A stretch of 64,000 nucleotides of DNA from Macrophomina tecta. Lineage: Eukaryota > Ascomycota > Dothideomycetes > Botryosphaeriales > Botryosphaeriaceae. The notes beneath the pieces were generated by a model. It was not told where the DNA came from, searched no databases, and was given only the letters and a program-made list of their open reading frames with translations. Below are positions 32,657-44,347 of this stretch, in pieces. Positions within the stretch are counted from its first letter, which is position 1. Every line of letters starts with the position of its first letter. The stretch lies in assembly GCA_024180945.1 (NCBI GenBank), contig JAKSGN010000033.1:1550001-1614000 (forward strand), written 5' to 3'. A program made the position numbers and the translations under genes.

Positions 32657-34423
32657 ATGTCGCCGGCCCTCTTCACGTGCCTCGTGGTATGTTTCCGCAC
32701 CGAGCTGGTCTGATAATGCGCTCACGTCGTCCCGCTCCAGGCGCTCCTTTCCATTGCCGCGTACGCGCTTCACCGGCTGTACTTCGATCCGCTGTCACGC
32801 TTTCCGGGCCCGAAGGCGGCTGCCCTGACCCGAGCCTGGTACTTCTGGCACCTCGCGCGCGGCGACCTGCCCCTGACGGTGCGCAAGCTGCACGACCAGT
32901 ACGGCCCCTTCGTCCGCATCGCCCCAGACGAGCTCTCGTGCATTTCGCCGGCCGCCTGGCGCGATGTGTACACGCGCGCCGCCGGCAGGCCCGAGATGCA
33001 GAAGGACCCGCGCTTCTTCGAGCACGACAACCTCAACGGCCACCGCTCCATCGTGGGCGCAGACATCGAAGAGCACAAGCGGCTGCGGAAGATGATGGCC
33101 CACGGCTTTTCCGACCAAGCGCTGCGCGAGCAGCGGCCGCTCCTCTCCAGCTACATCGACGTCCTGATGGCGAAGCTGGATGATCTGGCGCAGCAGGGGC
33201 AGCCGGCTGATCTGGTGTCCTGGTACAACGTACTCAACCCCCCCGGCCCCCGTCTCCCTCCGCCCAGCTGACCAGCGCCCAGTTCTACACCTTCGACGTC
33301 ATCGGCCATCTCACCTTCGGCTCGCCCTTCGGCTGCCTCGCCACCTCCGCGCTAGACTCCTGGATCGCCGTCATCTTCGACAGCATCCGCGCCGGCCTCC
33401 TCTCGCAAGCCTTCTCGCACTGGCCCGTCCTCCAACCCTTCGCCGGCCTCCTGCTCCCCCGCGCGCTTCAGGCTCGCCTCTCCGCCCATAACGCCGCCAC
33501 CCAGCTCAAGACATCCGCGCGCATCGCCGCTCAGAAAACCACGACGACCCCAGACTTCCTGGGCAAGCTGATCGCAAACGATCTGCCCGCCGACAGCATC
33601 GCCGTCAACGCGCGCACCCTCGTCACCGCCGGCAGCGAGACGGCCGCGTCGGTCATGTCCGCCCTCACCTTCTTGCTGCTGACACACCGCGCGTGCCTCG
33701 GCCGCCTCGGGCGCGAGGTCAGAGACGCCTTCGCCAGCGCCGAGGACATCGCGCCCGAGGAGGTGGCGCGCCTGCCGTACCTGGAGGCCTGCATCCGCGA
33801 GACGTTCCGCATGCGGCCGCCAGTCGCGGGCGCCGTGCCGCGCGTCACGCCCGCAGGGGCCGGCGCGGTGGTTGATGGGACGTGGGTTCCCGGTGGGGTG
33901 AGTATATCGCACAGCCGTGCCTCCCTCCCCCTTTAGTCCTTCTGCTGACCGATGCCGCTGCTGTGCAAAGGTGTCCGTGGGCGTGTGGCAGCTGGCGGCC
34001 TACCGCAGCGCCGCCAACTTCGCCGACGCCGACCGCTTCGTGCCCGAGCGCTGGCTGGACGACGCGCCCGCCCAGTTCGCGCGCGATAGGAAGGAGGTTG
34101 TGCAGCCGTTTAGTGTGGGCGCGAGGGACTGTATCGGGAGAAAGTAAGTCATCCCATCCGCCCCTGATTCCCGTTCAAACCCACCACAGTCCCTGCCGGG
34201 CCGAGAGAAGAGGGGCACTGACTGTCTTCGCGCCAGTCTGGCATGGCTTGAGCTTCGCCTCGTCATTGCCAACCTGCTTTGGCGCTTCGATGTGGAGCTG
34301 GATCCGCAGTCGGCTCGGTGGGATGAGCAGAAAGTCTACTTCAACTGGGAGAGGAAGCCGCTTTGGGTGAAGTTGAAGAAGAGAGTGTCTGGAGACAGCA
34401 CGGATGGACTTTTGCGTCCTTGA
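32657..34423 (+). CDS. cytochrome P450 monooxygenase 2 (CYP65/isotrichodermin-hydroxylase-like class)
   Basis: Five exons: 32657-32686, 32741-33229, 33268-33897, 33971-34143 and 34237-34423, exactly 503 codons. After a short hydrophobic anchor comes FDPLSRFPGPK, then YGPFVRIAPDELS and the stretch RSIVGADIEEHKRLRKMMAH, the layout of the large fungal group that includes isotrichodermin C-15 hydroxylase. The I-helix region is TLVTAGSETAA, ExxR is ETFR, and the heme loop is FSVGARDCIG with Cys near residue 437, split from the following helix by an intron. The second intron is only 38 bp, near the lower limit for fungi, but the splice restores WYNLTSAQFYTFDV. It follows the transporter on the same strand and has a motif-rich promoter. 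Confidence 0.92.
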
Positions 34424-35145
34424 AAACGGCGCAAGGAACTGAAGAAGCTGCAGCAGGCCGACGTGGGTTCTTAGTATGCCAGGGGTCGCTGGTTGTGATC
34501 TCCCCTCCGTGAGTCCAAGTAGTGACGTTGAATTAAGCTTACAGCAGGACACATGTGGCCAAATATAGTGAATGCTCCGGAAAAAAGAAAAGAAGGTTTC
34601 AGGGCCCGTTCCCGGCCTTATTTGCTTTTTCTGGTCTTCCTGGTTTTTACTCTTCTCCTGCCTCGGCACCGGTTACCTTCGGCTTGAGACTTTCTTTCTT
34701 TCCAATAAACATACTTGCAGAACAGAGATAATCCAAATGATTTGCGTGATTGTTACATGTTGATTCGATTAGGGTAAAGTAATATGCTGTGGGAAAACTT
34801 TGGAGGGTGTATGTAAGCGCTCGGAGCATCTTCAAAAGACGATGCCTTAGAGAAAGGTACGGAACGAGGGGGCGGTCAACAAAAAAAAAAAAGAAAAAGA
34901 AGGCTTGAAGCCGCAAAGCTTCGAAACGTGATGAGTACTGCCGTTGCTTCAAAATCATGTCATTTCCGGATCGTCGACATGTTCAACCAAACTGTAATGG
35001 CTCAAGCATCGTCCGACTACAGACAACCTACTATTCGGCCACGCCCGGTCGAAAATATTCCGTTACGTCTCCAGGCACCTGGTGCACCAGCCTGCCATTA
35101 TAAATGAGCAAAGAGGGGAAAAGGAGGAGGGGAAGCTCCCACTCC
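34424..35145. other. convergent 3' flanks of P450-2 and P450-3
   Basis: No gene. It includes an A-rich run at about 34880-34901. Short open frames are not supported. Confidence 0.5.
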
Positions 35146-36947
35146 TTAATCGACCTCGGCCCGCAACCGAAACAAGACCGCCCTCTCCCGATCCGGCACA
35201 TTACTCAACCCCATCCGCAAATTCTGGTACCTCTCATGCTGCTCATCTTCCAGCCGCAAGTCGAACCGCAGCACGATCGCCGCGACCACGAGCTTGATCT
35301 CCAGCGCGGCGAAGAAGCGGCCCGGGCACGCGTGCCGCCCGTAGCCCCACGACGGCACGTCCGCCGTGACCGCCACGAACTGCGCGCGCGTGCCGCCCTC
35401 CTCGCGCTTCCGCGCGTACCGGTAGCCGTCGAACGTGGCTGGAGACGGGAACAGGCGCGCGTCCATGCCCATGGCGTGCACGGGCGCGCTGATGATCGAG
35501 CCGGCCGGGATGAGCGATCCGTCGGAGAGGCGGAGCGCGTGCACCGCGCCGCGCTTGAACGTTGCTGGGCGGGCGAGGGATGCGTGAGTGGCTGGGGCGT
35601 GGGCCGGGAAGCAGGGTGGGGGCAAGAGAGCACTCACTGAAGCTGAGCGGGTTCATGCGCTGGGATTCTTTCATGAAGCTGTCCAGCAGGTGGGCTTTGT
35701 CGAGCATGGCTTTGGTGATGCTGCCGTGCTCCTGGAGCAGGGTTTCCAGCTCGGAGCGCAGCGGCGAGATGTACTCGGGCAGCGCGGCGAGGTCGTACAG
35801 GCTGTCATGCGGGCGTCAGCGATCAAGTTCTTGTTCGACTGGGTGGCCGGGAGAGGGGGAGGGGGAGCTACATGTTTGTGATCGTCATGCTGGTGGAGTG
35901 CACGGCAGCCATGCTCAGCGATAGCTGCAGCGTGGCCAGCTCCATAGCATTGTGCGTTCCGGCCTTCTGGGATCTTTTGATGATCCAGTGGAGCATGTCG
36001 TCGTACTCGCCTTCGTGGCTGTGGGACCTCCGTTTCAGCACGGCGTCAATGTGGTTGGCGCAGCGCCGTCGCACTTGCGATATCCTCCTGATCTCTGGGA
36101 TGAAGTGTCCCAAGATCGGTCGCAGCGACGGATGTATCTTCTTGACGGCCTCGACACCAACGAATAGCTTCTCCGTGTAGTCGAGGATGGCATCGAGCCA
36201 GTCTTCGTTTCGGCAGAGCTCTTCTCCAACGAAGGCGCGTGCTGAGATCTGGGCGATGAGGCGCTCGAGTTTATGGCTAACGTGCACTGGCACCCAGTCG
36301 GACGAGGACGGAAAGAGCGTTTCAATCGCATGCTTGCCCTCCTCTGCTAGTATTGGCACTACCTTTGCTAGTAACAGTTTAGTCTCCTCCCGCAGTTGGC
36401 CTGAATCGCTTGGTGCATCGATGCTCACTGAGGTTTGGCGACAGATCCGCCTTAATGGCGGTGTTCAGAAGCTCATCCGGCGGATACTGCCCAGTATATC
36501 TCGACTGGACGAACTGCAAAGCATCAGGACACGATCTGCGACAGCTGTGGCTTTACACCTACCGATTGAAGTCCGAGTTGGACGCTGATGTTGTCGTCAG
36601 ACCACCCTTTCATCTCTTCGAATGCTTCCCGAGACGTAACGAATTCAGATCCTTCCGGGACTTAGTATTCTCGACGCCTCTCGATTTTTTCCTTGAAGAA
36701 CGTACCCTCGCTTGTGTGGATCTCAAATACTCCTTTGGGATGCTGCGATAGCGCGTGAGCTTGCGGTACTCATTTGTGGACTCACGTACTCGAAGAAACG
36801 CGTCTTGTAGAGTGGCACTCAAAGTTGACAGTGCGGACGAAAGTTTTGGCCCGTTGTTTCTGGCCGCCACAAGCTTGATGACATAGTAGATGAGAACTGG
36901 AACAAGACGGTTGAGCCAAGGATGCTGTACCGCGGGAGTTCCTCCAT
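35146..36947 (-). CDS. cytochrome P450 monooxygenase 3 (CYP68/ent-kaurene-oxidase-like class), 5' end unresolved
   Basis: Confident exons on the minus strand: (about 36902)-36790, 36742-36706, 36651-36563, 36513-36429, 36367-35872, 35801-35638 and 35564-35146. They give [34 protein letters not shown], an I-helix region [13 protein letters not shown], ExxR as ESQR, and the heme loop [19 protein letters not shown], a form typical of the CYP68/ent-kaurene-oxidase-like group. The apparent TAA near 36687 falls in a 54-bp intron with a TACTAAG branch site and is not a mutation. The anchor is the problem: ATG 36947 reads [16 protein letters not shown] in one frame, and [15 protein letters not shown] continues in another at about 36898. 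Either one base was lost or gained, or I have missed an exon. The promoter is shared with the divergent O-methyltransferase. Confidence 0.85.
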
Positions 36948-37285
36948 ATTGTGAATAGTAGAAAGCAAACACGATGTTCAACGAACTGATACAAAATCAG
37001 AGAGTTTTCAAATAGCGACATATCTTATTCTCCCAAGCTGAGATGAACTTCCTCACCGGGCCCGCTTTCCGGGCAGTGTGTGCATTTTTAGCACGGCAAG
37101 GTTGCCATGTCGGGCCGACGCGCCCTTTCAAGCTAAAGGGGACCCGACTGGAATCCCCGCAAATCCGATCATTCATTGCTCCACGCCAGCTCGAAGAGTA
37201 CATCCGACAGCTGTGTTGCGGTATATATTGGATTTTCCAAGCTCAAGTTATCTTCTACTTCTTTTCATTATTCCGAGCCACTACA
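36948..37285. promoter_or_regulatory. shared divergent promoter of P450-3 and the O-methyltransferase
   Basis: About 340 bp between divergent starts. TATATAT at 37222-37228 is about 60 bp before the methyltransferase ATG. The palindrome TCGGGCCGA at about 37110-37118 is a possible Zn2Cys6 site. Such a short shared promoter implies co-expression of the two genes. Confidence 0.5.
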
Positions 37286-38775
37286 ATGACATCCGGGATC
37301 AAGTCGAATGCATCGGCACCGAAATTGGAGCTCCCGGATACCTCTGCGCTAATGGTAAAACCGATCGGGCAACCACTATCGCTGATGGAGAGTCTGGCAG
37401 AAGGCATTGCGGCCGATGCTCACACCATCAGCCACGCCCTTTCAGAGCTGGGGCATGCACAACCATCGTTCCAGTCGCACGGGCCGAAATCATGCTTGCC
37501 GTCAAATCCGTCTCCAGAAGTTGAGTTCGCAAGGGCCCGCCTCATGGATGCATCCTTGAAGATTTTCCAGCTTGCAGCCGGCCCAAACCAGTACCTTACG
37601 CATCTCTCCGTAAAGGTAAGTCCTCACCCTTGCAATGAGTGCGCCGCATTTGTCGCGTATCTGACCAGCGCAGTACGAGTGCCTCGCCTGCCTTCGCTGG
37701 CTGTGTCACTTCCGTATTCCGGACTTGGTCCCTCCCACCGGTGTCATCACGTACAGGCTCCTCTCGAAGCGTGCCAGTGTTGATCAGACCGAACTGGAGC
37801 GTGTGCTGCGCATGATGATGGCCGACAACGTGTTCCGCGAGAGCGCAGATGGCCAAGTCGCCCACTCAAGCATATCCCTCCTGTTTACAGACCCAAACTT
37901 CAGCGCTGCCGTGCATTTGCATAGCGAAATCTTCTTGCCTGCGGCTATGAAGTACGTTGATCAGTGTGAAAAGCGGCCCACAGGAGCAGACACCAGCCAA
38001 ACAGCATACAACCTTGCCTTGGGCACGAAGCTCCCCTTTTTCGAATACATGCAGACCTCTCCAGATAAGGCCCGGGCATTTGAGCTGGCCATGAAAAGCG
38101 TCGCTGAAGAAGATGGCAACAATATCCGCTACCTCGTTAGTGGATTCGACTGGGCAAAGTTGGATGAAGCGATGATTGTCGACGTTGGTCCACCCTTCTC
38201 TTCGTTCGCCAAAATCCACGGAGGCTTTACTGACGGTTGCCCAGGTCGGAGGGTCTACGGGATACTCTTGCATTGCTCTCGCCAGCGCGTTCCCCAAACT
38301 ACGCTTCATCGTCCAAGATCTCGCAGTCAATGCCAGCAACGCTGCCAAAGAGCTGGCACCGCTGCCGCGCAGCGTGCGCATCTCCTTCCAAAGCCATGAT
38401 TTCTTTCTCCCCCAGCCCGCCTTCGGCCACGAGGTCTACCTCCTGCGCATGATCCTCCATGACTGGCCCGTCTCTGAGCGGCGCCGCATCCTGGCCAACC
38501 TCGTTCCAGCGCTCCGCGATGGATCGCGCATTATCATCATGGATATGATCAAGCCGACGCCCGGCTCGCTGACTGGCTACGACGAGTCTGCCATTAGAGC
38601 AAGAGACCTGATGATGAAGCAGATGTTCAACAGCGAGGAGCAGAGCATCGAGCAGTGGCGGAGCTTGATTCACAAGACAGACTCGCGCCTCAAACTTACC
38701 GAAGTACGCTATCAGCCTGGAAGTTCCATGTCAATTCTCGTCGTAGTTTTTAGAGATAGGCCTTCTGAGCATTGA
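37286..38775 (+). CDS. SAM-dependent O-methyltransferase (COMT-like)
   Basis: Three exons: 37286-37615, 37674-38183 and 38245-38775, exactly 457 codons. The N-terminal half holds the winged-helix dimerisation domain usual in plant-type and fungal O-methyltransferases (YECLACLRWL, ASVDQTELERVLRMMMADNVF). The C-terminal Rossmann domain has motif I VDVGGSTGYS (about residue 279, across the second splice junction), RFIVQDL for the adenine side, and LRMILHDWPVSERRRIL, where the HDW His is the expected catalytic base. It should methylate a hydroxyl, probably phenolic, on a small molecule in the cytosol. Its divergent pairing with P450-3 suggests hydroxylation followed by methylation. Both introns (58 and 61 bp) are in phase 0. 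Confidence 0.93.
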
Positions 38776-40927
38776 GGAAACACCCCATTGGCATGTGGGC
38801 TAGCAGAGAAAATGATAGGGGCTGTTTCGGCACAGTGGCAGGTCGACTACCGCACCAGTTATATCCTTCCCGGCGTCCTTCGACTCAACGTATAGCTACG
38901 CGATGTGGTAAATAGCGTCAGGTTCACATTTCTCCCTTCTGTATGGGCCTCGACCGTCAAATATCTGCCTTTTGATTCCCTTTCCTAGCGAGCAAATGAA
39001 CATCAAAGGCGTTGCATGAGGAAGCATGGCTGTCGACTGGCAAGCCGGCTTGTCAATTCAGCCTTGTTACCGGCTTAACTGCTCCAAACCGCGGCTTGCC
39101 AACTCAGTACCTGGGATCCATGAATTCAAGCCGCTTGGTTTAAGCCGCAGCAAAAATAGCTTCAAAGAAACTGGATCGTGCCTACCGGAGCTCTATCGTG
39201 ACACTTGCACGCCTTCGAACAAAACCCCGTTCCAGGAAAAATATTCCAAAGACGATGCTCCAACTTTACAAGTCTGCCTGTACTCTACCGGTCTCGCGAA
39301 GCTGGCAGCGCTCACCGGATTAGACATACTCTGCAGACAGGTTCAAAAAGTTCGCTTCAATATTGAAAGGTAATTCCGCAGGGGCCTCAGGCTCGTGACC
39401 TGGCAGTGCATTATTTCAGGTGTAGTCCCAATGGTACTCATTAGTGCCAATATGCCACCGATCCAATCCAAAAGTCTCTCAACAGGCCCAAACCCCCTAC
39501 AATTAGCATTCAGTAGCTCAGATAACACTATAAATGAAGTCAGAGAATGCTCGAATAGCTCATTAGCGATTCGTTTGCATTCTCTACCTTGATCACTCAA
39601 GGCTACCTGTTTATTACTATTACACACTAGGTGCGGGAAGATGTTTTTGGATGAGTACGGCGAGCAGACTCGACCGATCAACTTCGTAAGAGGCTTATTC
39701 TAGGGGCTCGAGTGTGCAAATCCTTCAAACTGGGGCATCCGGCGCATGCGTTCCAGCTGGAATTTATGCCCCCCGCAACTTCAGTGGTACTGGGGTGCAG
39801 TTCAAGCCAACAATCTCAAGCTCAACCGCATAACGTTCGACCAAATATAATGCTACCACGACCGAGGCAGTGGCACTGCTGGTATATGGGGCCTTGAAAG
39901 AGATGAAGGGTTTGGATGGAATCCAAGAGCTGCGTCTGGTCGTGTTCTCTGGCCAGCTCGGCTCCACCAATGCGTGCAGCAGATGGAACCTCATAGCCTA
40001 CTCCGATATACCCCGCCTGATAGCGTCTAGTTCTGATATGAAACTCCTCTCTATAGCTGCTTACCGGGCTTCGGTCCCCACGAGAACTTCACTGTCAACG
40101 TCCTCCACAGCTACTGCAACGTGCTCAGCGCCGGCTTCAATTTCATTTGCCCTGTAGAGAGCTTCAAGGCTTTCTTACTCGCGAGTCGCGAGACGATTCG
40201 GCAACTAAACCTGACCGGCGGGCAACTCTTCGACGAAGGCAGGAAGAGGCGGGCTCCAGATCATTCAAGCAGAATGAATCTCGAGGAATATCATTTCGGG
40301 CGCTTCTTCGAGCCGACAAACATTTCCTGTCGCCAAGTGGAGTTCCCCCTTTCTAATCCTCTGGGGCCTAACCTACTCCAGGATGACATGAAACCTGGCC
40401 GCATATACGATGGGCGAGTAACTTGCAAGGATCACTCTCTATGATCTTCCCGTTTGGGGTTGGGGCTGGGGTTGGGGGGAGAGGGAAGGGGCGTTCCTGT
40501 TTGGCGCGTTGACCGGTGGGATCGCGAAGAGGAGGACTGATGAGAAGCGACATGATGGAAAGGAATACGGGAGAATCTGCTCTGGACAAAGGAAATTTTC
40601 GCAGTGACTTGTCTATCTCCGCTTCATGGCATAACCACGGGTGGTGTTGAAATGTCTATTATCTCGGATTTGCCCATCGGTACCGAGGGCACCACGAGAA
40701 GGGTTGAAAACGACGGAAGTAGTTTAATGCGGTTCTCAAAACCATAACATGAAAAAGTAATAGATTGCCGTGACGGTGTCGATTAACCTTGAAGAAGATC
40801 AAAATAAAATCTGTGAAAGTTCTTGACTCGTCGTCCCTTACCGAAACTTCCATCGTCCTCATCTGCAGCGTGGCAATCCCCTAATCTCCGGGACCCTACG
40901 TCTCGTTTGCCCTCGTAACCCTTCCAC
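38776..40927. other. gene-poor region with a degenerate coding relic
   Basis: No intact gene is supported. Around 40030-40444 on the plus strand a frame reads ENFTVNVLHSYCNVL, then FKAFLLASRETIRQLNLTGG, which resembles the late part of uncharacterised fungal F-box-type proteins. Upstream (39712-40080) the similar-looking sequence is in other frames, suggesting decay. I cannot define a start, splice pattern or F-box, so it is reported only as a possible relic. Confidence 0.3.
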
Positions 40928-42855
40928 CTATGTGAAATACCTCCACCTCACATCCTTCTCCCCGCCCCCTTCCACCAACTCCGATGTATCCACATCACCC
41001 GCCCTGAGCTTCACACCCATGACCCGATCCCTCCTACGATTCTCCCACTTCATCCAGCCGCCCAACCCGGCCGTGAAGACCATACACGTGACATTGCAAC
41101 ACGCCGTCGCGATCAGCGTCGGCACATAACTGGGCGCATACTCCTGCCTAAAAGTCGCCGCGCTCAACATGCCGCCCAAATTCCCCAGCCCGACCAACAA
41201 CCCCGTCGTCGCGGCGCGGGCATTCGCCGACAAATTGTTATTATTGTGCCACGAATGCACCAAGCACGACGGGATATACGCGCCAGCCGCCAGCAAAAAC
41301 GTTGCGAAATACGCGACGCCGGGGCTGCGCAGCGGATCGATGGCCGCCAGGATGATCAACCCCGCCAGGGAGACGCATAGCGCAAAGATGATGTGCCAGG
41401 TGCGCTCGCGCAGTCGGTCCGACGACCACGTCACGGCAAGCAGGAAGACGAAGCCGACGGCGTTGGGCGCGACGGTCCAGAGGTTGGTCTTGATCGTGCT
41501 GAAGCCTAGGCGCGCGACGATCTGCGGCAGGAAGTTGGACGTTGTGGCGAAGGCGACCGGGTACGTGAATGCGATGATGCACCAGAAGGGAAATTTCCCG
41601 TCCAGCCATGTGCGGAACATGGCGCGCGTGTTGTAGGCTTCCTCGGATCCGTCGCCGCCTGATGCGTCGCGGCGGGAGCGAGCGAGGGCGGCGGCCTTTT
41701 CGGAGGGGGTGAGGAACCAGGCGGTGGAGGGGGTGGCTGGGAGCCAGAAGAAGGCCGTGATGGCGATTATGACGGTCATCGCTCCTAAGAGGTGGTGTAA
41801 GTAGCTGTTCAGAGGAGTTGTGGTTGGGAAGAAGGGGAGCCGACCTTCTATGAGGAAGAGCCACATCCAGCCGTGGATGGAGACATGTTGGAGCTGGAAG
41901 ACGCCGAAGGAAATCAGGCCGCTGAATGCGGCGGCAAGCAGGGCGCTGCCGAAGAAGATGGCGATGCGGAAGCCGAGCTCGCCGCGGGTGTAGAAGAGTG
42001 TGAGATAGAATACCGCACCGGCAAAGAAGCCTGCTTCAAATGCACTGTACTTCTGTTAGCAATTCCAATGCCAATGATTCTTCCGTACTAAAAATCTGAT
42101 GATTGAGTTACCCCAAGAGCAACCGCAGCACCAGCATCCCAGCAAAGTTCTTGGCCGCACATTGTAGCAGCGCGCAGGAGCCCCAGCCAAGCATTACTTC
42201 CCGAGAACAACGTCAGCTCGGCTCCAGACACGGCATTCCGTTTGGTAAGGGTCCTTACGGGCTGGAAGCATGATCTTCCCCGACCAGCGCTTGGTCATCA
42301 TGTTGAGCGGGAGATCACACAACCCATTGGGTACGTAGAACAGTAGTATCAGCAACGAATACTGCTCTCCCACGAACCCCAGATCCTTATCCATGCCATC
42401 TGTCTTCGCATTGCCGAGATTACTCTACGACGATCCTGTCAGCAATAGCCATCATCAGGATGCCAACAGCAGAACAACTCACCCTATCCACCGAATTGAA
42501 GAAATACATCTGCACTTCATCAGCTCAACAGCGTCTCACGTTACACAAAAAAGAAGAAGAAAAAAAAACTCACCAAACTCATCATCGGCAACAGATAAAA
42601 TCCAGCTTCCGCACTACCAGCCGCAAACACCATGCATCAGCAAAACCCCATCCCCCACTACAATCTCGTCCTGGCCACAACAGACGAGCAGCATAACTCA
42701 CCGTACGACCTCTCAGCCACCTCATCCACGAACACGGCAGCCGATCCCATCTCCCGATCCACCTCCTTCACCGGAGCGCCGCGGCCCGAGACGTGCGCCT
42801 TGCCATGGCTGCTACCGGGCACCTCGGCTTTCGCCTCCCACGATTCCGGAGGCAT
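40928..42855 (-). CDS. MFS permease of the allantoate/anion:cation symporter type
   Basis: Seven exons on the minus strand: 42855-42707, 42613-42574, 42509-42483, 42424-42259, 42196-42112, 42044-41845 and 41784-40928, which sum to 508 codons. Membrane segments are abundant, and GMDKDLGFVGEQYSLL, FYVPNGLCDLPLNMM and HGWMWLFLIEG match the Dal5/Tna1-like group that takes up allantoate, nicotinate and other organic anions. It should act in the plasma membrane. The start is odd. The conserved motif RKLDF is readable in exon 2 but in a different frame from YLLPMMSL that follows it. Using the strongest donor (GTGAGT at 42701) shifts the frame, while the GTACGG donor at 42706 keeps it open at the cost of the motif. 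So this allele may be damaged. It could belong to the cluster or simply border it. Confidence 0.85.
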
Positions 42856-44347
42856 GGGTTGTTAGTCGTCGTCGCGGTGGTAGGTCCGGTCGTGGGCTTC
42901 CGTCGCACGAAGGATGACGACGCTGATGGCATGCACCCGCTCCCACTGCTAACACCGCCTTGCGACGTTGCAATGCCCGTTATCCCGAACGCGAAAGTCA
43001 GTGCAGCAAGCCAGCCAGCCAGCTGGACGGCCGTTCAATCGAGAAAGATAGTCCAGTCCCAGGCATCGCGTGGCGGGAACGGCATATATATGCCGAGAGC
43101 GGGACCGGCTCTGCTTCTCTCCACTTCTCAAGCGGCGAAGCAAGTAGCCGTCGCCCAGCAGCTCCCATGATGCTCACTCTCGCATGCGTGCGTGCGTGCG
43201 TGCATGCCGTTTCCTGAGATCGGCGCTGATAAGTGCAAGGACATATCGCGTCGGGTTTCCGGTCGCACGGCAGGTGAGCCAGCCAGCTGGTTGGGCCTGA
43301 TAGCGAGCAAGCGAGCGAGCGATGGATGGACGGGTAAAAAGCGAGCTGCAAGAGCGCGCGGGGCGGTCGGGAAGAAACCGAGAGTGTTGATGAATGGGAT
43401 GGGGGGGTGAGAGGTGGTGCAGAAGTGGGGTGGAACAGCATGGACAGCATCTACCGCCCGCGTAGCTCTTTTAGCATATGTAGCTGGGAGCATGTGTCTT
43501 ACTGCTCTCTGGATCACCTCACCTCCCATCAGCGGCAGCAAGACACACTCTTGTCGAGAATCGGCGGATTACCCTGTTATCAGGGATATACGTGCAATTG
43601 CGTGCGCTCGCGCCGTGAACCGTGCTTGGTTTGGGGTGGTGCGGATTCCAGAACGAATGCCCTGAGGGGATGTGCTCGTTGACCCACAGTGCAAAAAGCT
43701 CAGGCTCAAGGTGGGGAGAGGAACGTACACGGTCGAAGCAAGGAGGCGAGCGAAAGACAGGATAATTGCGGACCCGCACAAGAGTGGGATGCCTGAAGAA
43801 CGAACGGAAAGAAGATGTGTGCCCGCGTTCCAAGTGTTCTCTCCTTTGTCGCCTGAAACTCGCAGGAATCCCGAGACACTGGGGGAGAGATAAGCAGACT
43901 CAGAAAGACAGGGAGATAAGAGGAGAAACGGGTATCCAAGATTCCCTTCCTCCGTCTGCGCACTATTGCTTTGTGTTATGAATACAAGACGGGAATTGGC
44001 CAAAGGCAATAAAACCTTCCCATCAGATTTGGGCACCGCCCTTCCATCAGGCAAGCCAGCCTGTTTTGTTCCCCCCCTATCCAGCAAGAAAAGTTAATAA
44101 TTACAAGAAAGCAGACCTTTACGGGCCATGGTCTAATGATATTTGGGATTTCTTTTTTGCTCGCTCGCGAAAAGAACAAGGAATGAGTGCGAACGTCGAG
44201 TATGCAACGTGCAATTTCAGAAGTCCAATCTACTCCGGACGAAGCCGGTCCGAAAAGCTTGCTGATGCGCCCAAAACAAAAAAAAAAAAAAAAATGAAAA
44301 TGAACAGAAATAGAATGCAACTGTCTAAGCTCTAATCAGGCCGTCAA
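42856..44347. other. intergenic region, simple repeats only
   Basis: Upstream of the MFS gene and 3' of the MscS-type channel. It has (GCGT)n at about 43185-43205 and GCGA/GGAT-rich simple sequence at 43300-43335. An A run at about 44279-44294 lies just past the channel gene's stop. No gene is recognised. Confidence 0.55.

Noticed and set aside
36680..36692. Apparent premature TAA in P450-3
   Set aside because: It falls in a 54-bp intron with good donor, TACTAAG branch site and AG acceptor; splicing restores the conserved reading frame.
43185..43340. Short tandem repeats as a CRISPR-like array
   Set aside because: Units are 4 bp simple sequence without spacers, and the genome is eukaryotic.
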